From positions 4,154,001 through 4,218,000 of the forward strand of contig JARFXM010000003.1 of assembly GCA_029532625.1 (NCBI GenBank): a DNA stretch of 64,000 bases, given 5' to 3'. The position numbers were made by a program, and so were the translations under genes. The notes beneath the pieces were generated by a model, which was given only the letters and a program-made list of their open reading frames with translations, was not told the DNA's origin and did no database searches. Shown one piece after another: positions 32,740 through 44,600 of the stretch; positions within the stretch are counted from its first letter, which is position 1, and each line of letters starts with the position of its first letter. The DNA is from Lomentospora prolificans (lineage: Eukaryota; Ascomycota; Sordariomycetes; Microascales; Microascaceae).

Positions 32740-33768
32740 TTAGGCGCTGCGTCGTGTAGCCAGCCAGCGAAGAACACTCCTCAGGCTCGGATCCTCGGCC
32801 ACCCAGCGACCCATGGCGATGTCCGAGTCCTGCAAGTCAGCGTATATGTTTTGGTCGGTAATCGTAGAGAGCTCCTAATACCCAGGGGTGGATTCCGGTT
32901 AGCTGGCTACTTTTCTGCAATGAAGTCATGGAGACTTGGCAAATTGTTGCCATGGTTTGGCGTGCACCTGCCCTTGGGCGTTCTTGCGGAGACTAGAGCG
33001 GATAATGCAGGCATGGGCTCTCATCCAGAAAGAAGTGGGGGGAGCCAAAGTGTGGTCAAGGGTATATACGCGGAGAGAGAGGGTAGAACGTACTGCTCGC
33101 AGTTGTTGGTCACACGCCTTGAGTGCAGATCGATTCCCAGAATGTGGTCTGCCCCCGTTAAGGATCTGCGCGCGGCGCTCGACCCACCGTTGCGCTGCCT
33201 CTTGCCGCATATAGATCTTTTGGCCTTCATGTCGTCTTGAGAACGCATCCAAAAGCACCCTAAGATGTCTTTGGTTAGCTACTCCGTCCTGAAGGCTTCT
33301 TGAAGCGTTTATTTGCATAATCGTTCTACCAGTGGTGTGCTGCCACTTCCGCAGTTTCCCTGGAGAAGGCGAATACGCCCAGCCAAGGAGAGGGCCGCAG
33401 AGCGCTATTCCGCCCACCCCGATGCGTGGTCCACAAAGGTGGAAATCACTTACTGCTGGAGTTCAGCTTTCTCCTGCTCATGCCGGCCTCCTCTCGCATT
33501 TGGGACACTCGTGTCTGCCGCGCAATCGAGAATGTGCTGCCCGTCAATAGCACATTGACGCATGGCAGCCCATCCCTCAGTGTAGTAGTCCTCCATGTTA
33601 TCAGGATCAACTGGGGCGGCGGCAATGTAGTACTGCAACGACCGAAAGTCGGCGAGCACATCTGCTACGCGGATCTGGCGGTATTCGTTGACTAGAGCTT
33701 TGGTTAGAGAAAAGGCAACAGTGGTGGGGGAGTTTGTGAGAGCAACACTTACGTCCATCCATTGTCAT
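32740..33768 (-). CDS. Hypothetical 187-aa protein
   Basis: Minus-strand model: 33768-33753, 33691-33454, 33268-33094, 32874-32740. Phases close and donors (GTAAGT, GTAAGT, GTACGT) are consensus. I do not recognise the family. The protein starts MTMDGLNEYRQIRVADVL and is largely helical and soluble: DFRSLQYYIAAAPVDPDNME, MRQCAIDGQHILDCAADT, LLDAFSRRHEGQKIYMRQEA, and the end ELSTITDQNIYADLQDSD then GRWVAEDPSLRSVLRWLA. No signal peptide or membrane segment. Uncertainties: the first junction has two usable acceptors (33697 or 33691), and the third intron is long (219 nt) and could hide a small exon. Composition and clean joins support a real gene. Confidence 0.6.
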
Positions 33769-36700
33769 AGTAGGCTTTTACGAGTGATGTCGATGCGAGA
33801 GGAGGCTCGGAGTGAGTCGTGGGAGGGAGGCGGCGCAACGGGTGTAAATACCACAAAATCGTGTGACGAAAGAGTACAGGGAAACCGGCCGGTAGACTAC
33901 CAAGGAAGAGATTGCGAAGGTCTAAGCGGAACTGGAGTGTCGATTCGTCTTGACAGCTCACGTGTAAGTGGTGTACCTGTAAGGGGCTCTTTGATGATAT
34001 CTATAAGGGAGAAGGGCTATGAGGTTGAACTTTCGAATAGAAGTGTCTAAGTCTCTGACCGGGAGTATTAATGTTTTGACAGTGACGAACAGTGAATGAG
34101 GGATGTTCGGTGACCTCTAGTGGTGAGGACTAAAGAAAAAAACATCTCGAGGAAGCTATCTACTCCAACTGGTATTATATCCTTTTCGATGACTCCATGA
34201 TAGATCTGATCCATCTCGAAGGCCTCCGGCCAACGTGGTCCAGTGTTGACCAGACTGTACATTCTACCTCTGTTCCCCGTCCCGTAGCTTTTTGGGGGGC
34301 AGCACGAAGAGAGCCTAAGGAGAGAAACCAACAACCCCTCCACCGGCACCAATGCACCCCCCGAAAGAAGCCATTGACCAGTTAGAGTGTCGATGTGGCT
34401 ATCTTTAGACGGGGAGGTGAATCAAGGGCAGATGCATCATCTGCAACGGGTAAGGGCCGGTTGACGACTCCACGGGCAAGGAGAGGCTAGTGTGACGTGA
34501 AGAGGACTCCGCAATTGACGCTCTGGTTTTCGGGCCAGTCGGAGAAAATCACGCATGGCCGTAGTAGGGGTGCCCGGATTGGGATTGGGATGCCTTTGAC
34601 GTACAGCACTCGAGGGAGGGAGCGAATGTAGGGAGGAGGGTTTCAAACCCTTTTTTCGCACGCAACGCCTCCGAGGCTAAAAAAAGAGAGAGAGAGAGAG
34701 AGAAAGGGGCGGCAATAGCGAAAGAGTATAGCCTCGCTGTCCGCTCAAACGAGCACAAGCGAGCAAGGGGGAGCTTTTTCGCGGTTGCTTCTGCTAGTGC
34801 CCCTGGTTCACGTATTATGCAGAGCAGAATTTTGCTCGACGAATGCTGCTTGATCCGGCCAAGCAGAGTCCCAATCGTCGCAGCGGCCCATCCCTGAACC
34901 AACCTCTTGGAAATGCACCTACATGCAGGCTTGCTGCACGAGTCCATAGAGTGGGTATTAAGCCTGAACGAAAATGCTGCTGCGCGAGAGGCTGTACGGC
35001 AATAAACCTGCCTTTAGCGCCAATGCACTTCGTAGTGCGCTTCGGTGGGCCTCCCCAACCCCAACCGAGAGATATCGAAACGACACAGCACAACGGTGAG
35101 ACTAGCAAAGATGAGCCCGCGGTTGATGTGAGCCGGGATGAGGAGGCCATTGGAATCGTAAGCAAGCCCAAGGCTAGGGATAGCGGGTCCATGATGATGT
35201 GTGTCAACCCAGTCCCATCAGACCGGTGTTAGGTACTGTGTGTGACAGCGTGTGGGCGTGTGGATGCACCTAAGATCGACATATGTTCTAGGGCTACTAG
35301 TGGAGGCAGGGAATGGAATAACCGACGTTACAAGTCTGTTCAGTGGATGAGCAGACAGGTCCCAGCGCGGCCGCTGGGCTCAGAGTGAGTGGGCCTGAAG
35401 AATCTGACAAATGCGGCGCTTCAGTCAATCACAACATTTGGCTTCTTCACTCCGAGACTTGGTGTAACATCGTCGAGGTGAACAGCACACCTCTGCTTCT
35501 CAGGAAGGGAGTTTCAGCTCCCAGCCTGCAGCGAGACCGACCCAGAGACGACCTAATCGGGAAGTAGGCTGAAGCCTTGCATGTGGAGGTTGCAGAAGAA
35601 TCAGTGTGGCTCAGCCAATAGTAGGCTTGACGTGACGATTGTTGGGTCGAATTATTTTGGCTTGGGTCACTCGACGAAAACCAAAAAAAAATTCCCCTCC
35701 TGCCATAAGCGGCCTCTCGCCCAGTATCCAGCTGAGCCTCGTTTCCACCTGCAGGGAAAGAACATTGGGGAGCAAGAAGACACCACGATCACCGACCACC
35801 CTCGCACCCATTTTCTCCGTGCCGATGATGCATAGTGTTGCATCACCCGAACCTGGTCAGTGGCCTCTGAAATCAAGGATCCATACAACGAGGTTCGCCT
35901 GAACCTCTCGGGCGGGGGGGCTTGGAGAAGCAGGGTCCGTCGCCCCAGGCCGAGACAACGGGTTCGCTTTTGGTGGGGTCGAACTGTGGCGGAATCCAGG
36001 AGAACTGCCATCTAGAAGACGACATTGGTCCAGCTAACGATATTATTAATTAAAGAAGCTTGCTTCAAGTGGCCTGCAGAGACGGTCCTGGGCTAGCCCT
36101 ACTTCCAGGTTCCGTGGGGAATGGCACAGGAACGGTGGCTCAACTATGGCACCGAGCCCTGCAGCGTGCGCACTTCGTCGTTGCCACCACCCGTTCAAGG
36201 TGATTCGAGTGGCTCGGGTCGCTTCTCTCCCTTCTGTCGATCGAGGCCATCATCGCCGATCAAAAGAAAAAGCCGAGGCCTGATAACCCACTCCCTTCTT
36301 CAGACCCTCCAAACGCCCTTGACGTCGGTTCCCATTCCCCTCAAGCCTCTCTCCATACCTTCCACCGCCGGAGATCCTAGTAGTCGATCAATTGCTTGGG
36401 GGCTCGCCTCCGTAACCCTCCTTGATCTTCTCATTGAATTGATCAGTAGCTGATACTGATACCCCCTTGTAATCTCTCCCTTTCCTGCAATTACTTTGCC
36501 ATGAACCCCCCTTGCCCCTCCTGAGCTAGCCTTGCAGCCGTGCAATCGCATACCCAAGTGGGGTCTGAGACCGTAAGCCCTCCTGGCATAACATGTAGCC
36601 CCCGTCATTGCGCAACAAAGCTACATGCTCTTCCTGGTCCGTGGCCGACCAGTCAGGGCCCTCAGTCTAGGATCCGGCCGAGATAACGTACCCGTGCCGC

Positions 36701-37132
36701 CTGTATATTGATCCTGACGCGGGTATTCTGCCTTGCCCTGCAGTAGAAGAGAGCTGGACTGAGTCGTGCATTCAAATCTTCCCGAGGCCCTTGTCCAGCG
36801 CAAAGATGGTAGCATTCCCGCGTCTGCAGCATGCAACTTCCTTTCGGTGGCTTGCTGAATGGGCCCCTGAGCCGAATTTCGGCGAGGACGGAACGCAGGA
36901 CAAGGAAAAGAAAGGGTTACTGATGTCTTTGCTATCTCAACCTTTTGCACGTAGTATTATACAGTACCACTAGGGTATCATTGATTCGGTTGTCCATAAG
37001 ATTTCATGTTGTCTTCAGCAGTGATCCCCACTACTGGCTGAAGACCTTGAATCCTCTATCTCTTGCTTGCTTTCTACTCCATTGAACGCCAGCCCATTCG
37101 CGAGCAACATGATCGGCGTCTTTGTCACATCA
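33769..37132. other. 3.4-kb gene-poor stretch
   Basis: No ORF here could be tied to a family or extended by splicing. ORFs on both strands around 34549-35232 overlap each other and have low-information composition. The stretch has a (GA)n microsatellite at about 34685-34703 and a perfect 7-bp inverted repeat with a 4-nt loop at about 35890-35907. Its 5' end should hold the promoter of the 187-aa protein gene and its right end the 3' UTR of the proteasome gene. It may hold a lineage-specific or non-coding gene that I cannot see. Confidence 0.45.
34685..34703 (+). repeat. (GA)n microsatellite
   Basis: An uninterrupted GA dinucleotide run in an intergenic region, following a short A-run. Confidence 0.8.
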
Positions 37133-38138
37133 TTAATCCTTCTCGGCGATGGCTTGTAATCTCTCGTCAATCTCCTCTTCGGTCAGCGTTCTGAACCCGG
37201 GTTCGGTTCCCTCCTTGCCATCAGCCCGCGGCCCTCCGACGATACCAATTTCAATCTCCGTCTTCTTGAAGTCCATGCTGAGAACGGTGCTAAGTGTGGT
37301 AATCGCCAGCTCAACCACATCTTCCCAAGTGCCTGGCGCGACATCTTTGTTTCTGAGCTTCTTCTCTAGGTGATTGAGTGCCTCTTGTTGCTTGGGGCCA
37401 GCAGCAACACCCTTATATCCTACAAAGTACCCGGCAGGGTCACATTTGAACAGTTGGGGTCCGTACTCTTCGTCGAGCGCAATTAGCGTGGTTGCAACGC
37501 CATAAGGCCTCATCATAGCCTAAGGTCAAAGTGTAAGCAGTCATTCAAGAATATCCAAATGTAAGCGATATCTTACCCTTTGAGTGTAAACTTGGCTGAT
37601 ATTGGCGAGCCTCTTAGCGAGGGCATCTGCAGGCATCTCATAGCCGTATTTATACTTGAACTCAGCCGCTTCGGATTGCGCACGCTGGGCGAGAGGTCGA
37701 GCATCGGCGATCGAACCGGTCATGACACAGCCAACGGAAGGCGAGATCTGGAAGATGTGGGAGACAGAGGAGGGATCGATGAGCTTATCCTATACGCGGG
37801 TGTCAACAACGTAGTTCTAGGCTAGTTGATTGTTCTGATACCAACGCACAGGAACTTTCTTCTGGGACAAGACTACAGCACAGTTCTTGCCCTTCAGTCC
37901 TACCGACATGATGTTGGCGGCGGTGATCGCCTTGAAGGCATATTCTGGAGACGGAGCGTCAGTGTTCCGTCCGGCGGACTTCGGTTACCGATGACTTTCG
38001 TACCGACTTGATACAGGCGACCCTGCTCTGAGAAAATGGTAATATGTCTGTCCGAGGCCGTGTCTATTCAAGGGGCTCTTGTTAGCTTCGTGATGCGGGT
38101 TGCTCGAGGCTAGCAACGGTGGAGGACGTACTCGACAT
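37133..38138 (-). CDS. SCL1: 20S proteasome subunit alpha-1 (Scl1/PSMA6)
   Basis: Predicted 253-aa alpha-ring subunit of the 20S proteasome. Exons on the minus strand: 38138-38132, 38063-38004, 37944-37850, 37789-37577, 37519-37133; all phases close. The spliced N-terminus, MSNTASDRHITIFSEQGRLYQ followed by VEYAFKA, is the alpha-subunit signature that gates the 20S pore. NIMSVGLKGKNCAVVLSQKK, the stretch GCVMTGSIADARPLAQRAQS and FKYKYGYEMPADALAKRLAN identify the alpha-1 (PSMA6) type rather than another alpha subunit. The C-terminus ends RLQAIAEKD. The first exon is only 7 nt (ATG TCG A). It is divergent from the WKF-domain gene over about 610 bp. Confidence 0.95.
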
Positions 38139-38750
38139 CTTGTATAGTTAGGTGGGATTTTGAGGATTCGAGGAATTATAGTGTTATCTTCCAGAAAAAG
38201 TGAATGACCGGTTCTGTCGGAGATCGAAAATGAGTTGGGGTGGTGATGGGCTGAGAGGATAATGCGGGTTCGGAATGGCCTTGATATGGAACGCGTTGCC
38301 AGGAGCTGCCTTGAGAGCTGTGAGCTTCACACGCTGAAGCTCAGGATTAATGAGGAATTGATGCCTGAGGCATACAATTACAGGACTGCCAGTGTAGGAT
38401 TTAGAAAGACTGGATGTGAGGGAAGAGAGGTGGTTGGGGCATTACATAAGCATAGCTCCCTTTCCCACCTAAGAACCGAGTTAAAAGCGGCTTGGTCAAT
38501 AATGGTGTGCCAAAAAAAAAAAAAAAAGGAATGAAAAAAAGGACCCGGAAAATTTGGTCAAGAACTGGAAGCTACAGAACCTTCCTCCAAAAAAACAACC
38601 AAATAAATCTCCCAATTATGCCAGTATTTGGTCGACCCCGATAGTACATACGGAAGTGCGTACTTTGGGCACCGAAAAAGCACCTGGAAGGATTGAAGTG
38701 GACCAGCGTATCGTCCTACAACGGAACGACCCAATCACTTCCGTATCGGC
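38139..38750. promoter_or_regulatory. Divergent promoter region of SCL1 and the WKF-domain gene
   Basis: Both start codons face away from this interval, so it must hold both promoters. It has an A-homopolymer at about 38512-38527. No specific factor site could be assigned with confidence. Confidence 0.5.
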
Positions 38751-40007
38751 ATGGTGTCTTCTACCCAAAGCATGGCAGCAAACCGGGTCCCAGCCTGGAA
38801 ACGGTTGGGCCTCAAGCTCAAGTCGCCCGGTTCCCAATCGGAGCCCTTGAGCATCCCAAACACATTTTCAAATTCCGTCACACCTTCTCGCCCATCAGAC
38901 GAGGTCGACTCCTCGAAACGGAAGCGTCAGCCATACATCGACCCTCAGACCGCTAAGCCGTCTCTAAAAAAGTCGAGGACCGATGATGGGCAATTCAACT
39001 CCCCATTGACGAGGCAAAAGTCGGTCACATTTGCCGGAGAGTCTACGCCTGACCAGAAACCTGCAACACCTGCGAAGAAGGCTGATAAGGCTCCGCCCAA
39101 GAAGAATAAGAAGAAACCTGCCAAGACACCCAAGGAAACCAAACCCCAACCCCCGGCAGTTATCCCTAATCTTACGGGCGCACTTGACTATCTTCGACGG
39201 TGGAAGACCTCGCGGGACTCGTGGAAGTTCAACAAGAATCACCAGACTCAATTGATCCACCACGTCTTCGATCCAACCCTTTTCCCTGCCAGTGACATTG
39301 ACACATTTTACGAGTATATTCGCGACCTAAAAGGATACATACGAACTCGGTTAAAGGAATCGGCTAAAGAAGTACAAGCCTCTGATATGGACAAGGGCAA
39401 AGACAACTTCCCTGCGGGGACTTCTGACGCTGATTTAAAGGAAGAAGAGTACCAGAAAATCATGTCGCGCCTTCTCCGCAGCGATTCGGCTAGCTCGAAG
39501 AGAAAGCGGTTCGATGAGATGGAGTTCGTTCGGGAAAATGAGGCTGTCATCTCACAGAGAGTGGTCAAGCGTATGCGAGCCGAAATGATCATGGATGAAC
39601 TCAGCAATAGTGATAGCGATGAGAGCGCCATCACCACTACAACAAACTCAACAACGGAGAATGAGCAATCCAACCAAGAAGCTATGGACGAGTCTGACGA
39701 CGCTGACAAACGGGCGAAGCTGAATGATGGCACTACCCGGCCTGCTAAACGTATACGAGCCTCCAAGCGCCGTGGTGCAGACGTGGATGATAGCAGCTCC
39801 GACGAATCTTCTGACGAGGATGATAGTGAAGGAGAGTCTGATGAGGGTACAAGCTCCGGATCCGGCTCCGGTTCAGAAGAAAGTTCATCAGAGGAAGAGG
39901 ATGACTCTGACGATGATATGGAACTCGACCCTAACCAGGAAACTTCGAGCAGCTCCTCGTCCTCGTCTTCGGATGAATCCGACTCCGATGACGAGGCTGA
40001 CGGTTAG
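38751..40007 (+). CDS. WKF-domain protein (C7orf50-like)
   Basis: Predicted 418-aa protein in one exon. The WKF domain lies at about residues 142-215: GALDYLRRWKTSRDSWKFNK, QLIHHVFDPTLFPASDIDTF, then YIRDLKGYIRTRLKESA. Human C7orf50 and fungal relatives carry it; they are nucleolar and linked to ribosome biogenesis, but the molecular role is unclear. The region before it is basic (Lys/Pro-rich, with KKADKAPPKKNKKKPAK), a likely nuclear or nucleolar localisation signal. The C-terminal 100 residues are an extreme Ser/Asp/Glu run (SSSSSSSSDESDSDDEADG), typical of nucleolar proteins. No membrane segment. Confidence 0.85.
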   Translation: MVSSTQSMAANRVPAWKRLGLKLKSPGSQSEPLSIPNTFSNSVTPSRPSDEVDSSKRKRQPYIDPQTAKPSLKKSRTDDGQFNSPLTRQKSVTFAGESTPDQKPATPAKKADKAPPKKNKKKPAKTPKETKPQPPAVIPNLTGALDYLRRWKTSRDSWKFNKNHQTQLIHHVFDPTLFPASDIDTFYEYIRDLKGYIRTRLKESAKEVQASDMDKGKDNFPAGTSDADLKEEEYQKIMSRLLRSDSASSKRKRFDEMEFVRENEAVISQRVVKRMRAEMIMDELSNSDSDESAITTTTNSTTENEQSNQEAMDESDDADKRAKLNDGTTRPAKRIRASKRRGADVDDSSSDESSDEDDSEGESDEGTSSGSGSGSEESSSEEEDDSDDDMELDPNQETSSSSSSSSSDESDSDDEADG

Positions 40008-40125
40008 AATACGATTTTACGGATCAAGAGTCGGAAATAGAGATTGATAACGGTCGTTTTATTTCGTTACTCTCAAACCGAGCCGTATTGGGTGGACCAC
40101 TATACAATGCGCCGGCTCTGGGGCC

Positions 40126-41079
40126 TTAGGCAGCATACAGCTTTGTGAACCCACTGGCAGGAGGCTGGAGCCAGTTCTTTCCGTCATACTCCTTCCCTTC
40201 ACCCTCGATTACATGGAACGTGTAGATGATTCGCCCCTTTTGACTCGTGTTCCTCTCACTCTTATGCAAGAGGTTTCCATGAATGAGGACCAAGGTTCCG
40301 GCCTTCACTTCTCCCGGCACATATTCCCCACAGGCATCCTCCCTTTCCCCGTATTCGTCACCTGACGGAAACGCTGGCCCATCATTTTCGACCATTTCCG
40401 TTCCACTGGTACCCGCCTTTCTCACTAGGCGCTGCGAAATCCGCGCCCACTTGTGCGACCCAGGAAGGAAGCTCAGACAACCGTTTTCGAGGGTAGCATC
40501 TTCCAAGGCGTACCAGAATCCGACCGCGGAAGGCGGGTTCGTGTAGAGGAAAGTTGAGTCCTGGTGCGGTGGAACGGCGCCTCCAATCTCAGGTTGCTTG
40601 CAGATGACCATGCTTTGCAGGCATCGGGGATCTTTGAAGCCAAGCCCCTTTGCAATCTCCGCTGGCCTTATGGGCTCGGTGCCGGCGGGGTCGGTGACTC
40701 GAGAAAATGACGGAGAAAGAGCGTGCAAGTAATGTCCGATTTTGTTCACGGCGCGCGCCTTGGGCTTGGTGAGGTTACCCTCGCTATCAAAGGCGTCTTC
40801 CTCGAAAAAGAAGCGAATCTTGTCTCCCGAAGTGAGAAAATAATCGTCGCCGACATGCTCAGACTTTTCTCCTGTCGAGAAGCGGGTCATTGGGTGATCG
40901 TCGAGGGTGAAATTTTCGAGAAGGGAGTGCGTCTCTTCAAGCAGTGCAGCTACTGTCGAAGGCTGCAAAGCGTCTGGGATGATCAGATATCCATCCTTGT
41001 GAAAGGTCGCAACCTGCTCGGGCGTGAGTCCGCCAGTGGTCGATTGTGAGGCCATGGCAATCGTTGATGAGCGCCCCAA
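40126..41079 (-). CDS. Phytanoyl-CoA dioxygenase-family protein (PHYHD1-like)
   Basis: Predicted 317-aa Fe(II)/2-oxoglutarate-dependent oxygenase, single exon. The metal facial triad is visible as the HxD of PPHQDSTFLY (about residues 170-180) and the distal histidine in LIHGNLLHKSERN; the arginine of QKGRIIYTFHVIEG follows and would bind 2-oxoglutarate. N-terminal FHKDGYLIIPDAL and central NGCLSFLPGSHKW are family motifs. Overall it resembles PHYHD1 rather than peroxisomal PHYH. The natural substrate is unknown. Two starts are possible: 41079 (MGRSSTIAMASQ) or the in-frame ATG at 41055 (MASQSTTGG), the latter closer to the usual N-terminus. No C-terminal peroxisomal SKL is present (ends TKLYAA). 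Confidence 0.88.
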   Translation of the reverse strand: MGRSSTIAMASQSTTGGLTPEQVATFHKDGYLIIPDALQPSTVAALLEETHSLLENFTLDDHPMTRFSTGEKSEHVGDDYFLTSGDKIRFFFEEDAFDSEGNLTKPKARAVNKIGHYLHALSPSFSRVTDPAGTEPIRPAEIAKGLGFKDPRCLQSMVICKQPEIGGAVPPHQDSTFLYTNPPSAVGFWYALEDATLENGCLSFLPGSHKWARISQRLVRKAGTSGTEMVENDGPAFPSGDEYGEREDACGEYVPGEVKAGTLVLIHGNLLHKSERNTSQKGRIIYTFHVIEGEGKEYDGKNWLQPPASGFTKLYAA

Positions 41080-41637
41080 GTCTTTTTATGAGAGAAATGA
41101 CGGGAAATTCGTGGGAAAAAAAAAACCAGAAATCCAGACCTGGAATATGGAAACAAAACTTGCCACGGACAATGCAGCCTTCCCGCCGAAGCTGAGCTGA
41201 ATCCCGTGATACAAGGCAAGACTGCAGTGGGACTCGGAGTGACCCACTATTGTCGTTTTCCAGCGGATAACAAGAAGAATCAACAAAGTCTCGCTTCTTG
41301 TTGGCTGTGTCTGCCTCTGACGGTCAAAGAATTCAGACGAGCGAGGTACGTACTCGGCCCGGCTCAAACGCGGGGCAGTTGAGAGGGAGGGTCCTTTATC
41401 TTATCGAGCATTATGAAGGTGGGGTAGCAATAATGTGACGGGAAATTTTTTGACGCGAAAGTTTTTTTTTTTCTATTATTTTTTCGATCTTGCCTCCCAC
41501 TATAAATTCAGGGTCGGGCATCAACACAAAAACCCACAACCCTCGGTGGTAAAGGCTTCTTTCCTTTCCAACCGCGCTTTGGCTATATCTTTGTTCACTC
41601 CTTTCCCCTCCAAAGCGCACAGAAGTCATACTACACC
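41080..41637. promoter_or_regulatory. Divergent promoter region with TATA box upstream of KAP123
   Basis: The interval lies between the divergent dioxygenase and KAP123 starts. TATAAAT at 41501-41507 is about 135 bp before the KAP123 ATG and follows a T-rich tract (41461-41483), a common arrangement for strongly expressed fungal genes. A short CT-rich leader precedes the ATG. Confidence 0.5.
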
Positions 41638-44600
41638 ATGGACAAGGGCAAGCTCATCGAGCTACTGGAGGCCAGCCAGATCCGTAAGTTCTTATCCCTC
41701 GAAATCTCCCCCCGCTTTCCAAATATATGTGCAGCCTCTGACTCGATTGCTCTAGCCGACACTCAGAGTGTTAAGGCGGTCACGGCCGAGCTCCAGAAAA
41801 ACTACCTTTCCAAGCCTGAGTCCCTCCTGCTCTTGATCGAGATTGCAATCACTCACGATAACGGAGGCATTCGCCAGCTCGCCGCTGTTCAGGCCGTCCG
41901 CATTAGCGAAAGGCACTGGCCCAAGGTTCCCGCAAACCAGAAGAGCCTTGCTAGGCAGCACGTTCTTGAGGGTATCCTCAAAGAGCCAAATGCCAGTGCT
42001 CGCCGCTCTCTCTCTCGCTTGATCGCCAACGTCGTCACTCTCGACCTCGAAAACAACGAGGGTGAGGATATCGTCCGAAACATCATTGCTCTCAACACCA
42101 AGGAAGACGTCGCTTCCCGTGAGATCGGATCTTATCTTGTTTACTGTCTTTTGGACACTGATCCTATCCGCTTCACCGATCACATTCCTCAGCTCTTCCA
42201 GCTCTTCAGCCAGACTATCAACGATCCCCAGAGCAAGGATGTCTGCGTTAACACTATCCGATCCATCGGCGCTCTTTTGATCGTGATTGAGCCTGATGAG
42301 GATGAGTCGTCTGTCGAGGCCATTCAGAAGCTCTTCCCCGCCATGGTCCGCATTCTTAAGGATGCCATCGAGTCTGAGAACTCGGACCACTACGGTGATA
42401 TCTTCGAGGTCCTTCAGTCCTTCCTCGCTTACGATCCTGCCATGCTCAACAAGCATCTCAAAGATCTCGTTGAGTTCATGATGGAGATTGCTGCCAACAC
42501 TCAGGTCGAAGAGGATGCTCGCTGCCAAGCCATTGCCTTCCTTAGCCAGTGCGTGCACTCGCGCCGCATGAAGCTCCAGGGCATGAAAGACATCGGCGCC
42601 AAGCTCATGACCACCAGTCTTAGAATCGTTACCGAGGTAGACGATGAGCTCCTTGAAGATGACATGGATGAGTTGACTCCTGTCAGGACTGCGCTTGCCC
42701 TCATTGACCAGCTCTCCACCGATCTCCCCCCTCGCCAGGTCATTAACCCTCTCCTGGACGACTTTCCCAAGATGGCAGCCCACCAGAACGCCGGATTCAA
42801 GAAGGCTGCTATATTGGCTCTTGGCAATGCTGCCGAAGGCTCTCCCGATTTCATATCTACCCAGCTTGCTCCTCTCCTTCCCATCATCGTCGCTCTTCTT
42901 AACGACGGCGATGAGGGAGTTCGTCACGCCGCTCTCATTGGTTTGATCCAACTCGCCGACGAGATGGCGGAGGACTTCGCTCCTAAGCTGGGCGACATCT
43001 TCGAGGCCCTCCTTAGGAACCTCCAGGCTGCTACCCAGGACAACAACAAGAGGAACGTTAGCATTATCCGTGCTGTTTGTGGTGCCCTCAATGCTCTTGG
43101 TGTCGGTACCCTTGACAAGGAGGTCGCCAAGACCTACGGCCAGAAGCTCTTAGCTCCCCTCGGTCAACTTTTGTCTCACGAGAACCTTAGCGTTAAAGCT
43201 GCTGCCGCCGGTGCTATTGGTGCTATCGCCGCCTCCCTCGGGGACGGCTTTACCCCCTACTTTAAGGACGTGCTCTCTGCCCTTGCTCCGTATGTCAACC
43301 TCACGGAGGGTGAGGATGCACTCTCCCTCCGATCTGCTGTCTGTGATTCCATGGGATCTATTGCCCACGCTGTCGGCCCCGAGGCTTTCCAGCCTTACGT
43401 GCTTGACCTCATGAAGGCTAGTGAGCAGGCCCTCGGCATCGATAACGCCCGCCTCAAGGAGACCAGCTTCCTCCTTTGGGGAGAGCTTTCTAAGCTCTAT
43501 GGAGCCCAGTTCAAGCAGTTCCTTCCTGGCGTGTTCAAGGGTCTCCTCGATACCCTCGAGCTCGAAGAGGAGGAGATTTCTCTCGACGGCATCGTGGAAG
43601 GTGCGTCCGACGGCGACGTGCTTGTCGTCGGCGGCAAGAAGCTTAAGCTCAAGAGGGGTGACGAGGAGTCGTCTGACGATGACAACATCGTAAACATGGA
43701 CGACGATGCTGACTGGGACGACCTTGACGACTTCACTGGAGCTACCGCCATTGCCCTCCAGCAGGAGGTTGCCATCGAAGTCCTCGGCGACGTAATCTCC
43801 GAGTCGTGCAGCCTTGATGATATCAAGACTTACCTCGAGCCCACTCTCGAGAAGCTTATGCCTCTTGCCGACCACTCTTTCGAGGGTTGCAGGAAGTCTG
43901 CCCTCTCCACTCTCTGGAGGTCGTACGCTCGCGTCTGGAAGCTTTTGGAGAAGGAGGCTTGGAAGCCGGGCTTCCCTAAGGACAACCCCATGCCTGACCC
44001 TGCTCTTGCCCACATCGCTCAGCTCGTTTGCAAGGCTACCTTGTCTGGTTGGGCTGATGAGAGCGAACGGTACGTACCTCTGTTTACTTTTCGCTACCTT
44101 CCCCAATCTTCAACCGAAATCCCACATGATGACTACCTTGCGTTATACCCAGCTCACGCAGACGCCTATTTCGGGCGATGGTGAGAACGCGTCTAATCAC
44201 GTCTGACTTTGGACTTCTACCCCTTGATGTTTACGCTCTATTAAGCTCTTGTTCCATTCATCCGTACCATGATATGTCGCTAACACATGCGGCCAACTAG
44301 CTCTGTCGTGACTGCCATCAACCAGTATTCGGCCGAAACCCTGAAGACATGCGGCCCCGCCATCCTCGCTGTGGAGGGTCTTGAGACTCAAATGGTCACC
44401 GTCCTCGCTTCTCTACTGACTCGCTCTCATCCCTGCCAACAGGACTTTGGCGATGAGGAGGAGCAGGCGGTTGAGAGCGGTACCTCCGAGTTTGACTGGT
44501 TGGTCATTGACACCGCCATGGACGTTGTCATCGGCATGGCCACCGCCATGGGTCCAGCTTTCATCGAACACTGGAAGGTATTCCAGAAGCCCATCGTGAA

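Noticed and set aside
41752..42951. 399-aa minus-strand ORF inside KAP123, and another at 43150-44106
   Set aside because: Antisense shadows caused by strong codon bias; the sense strand encodes unmistakable HEAT repeats.
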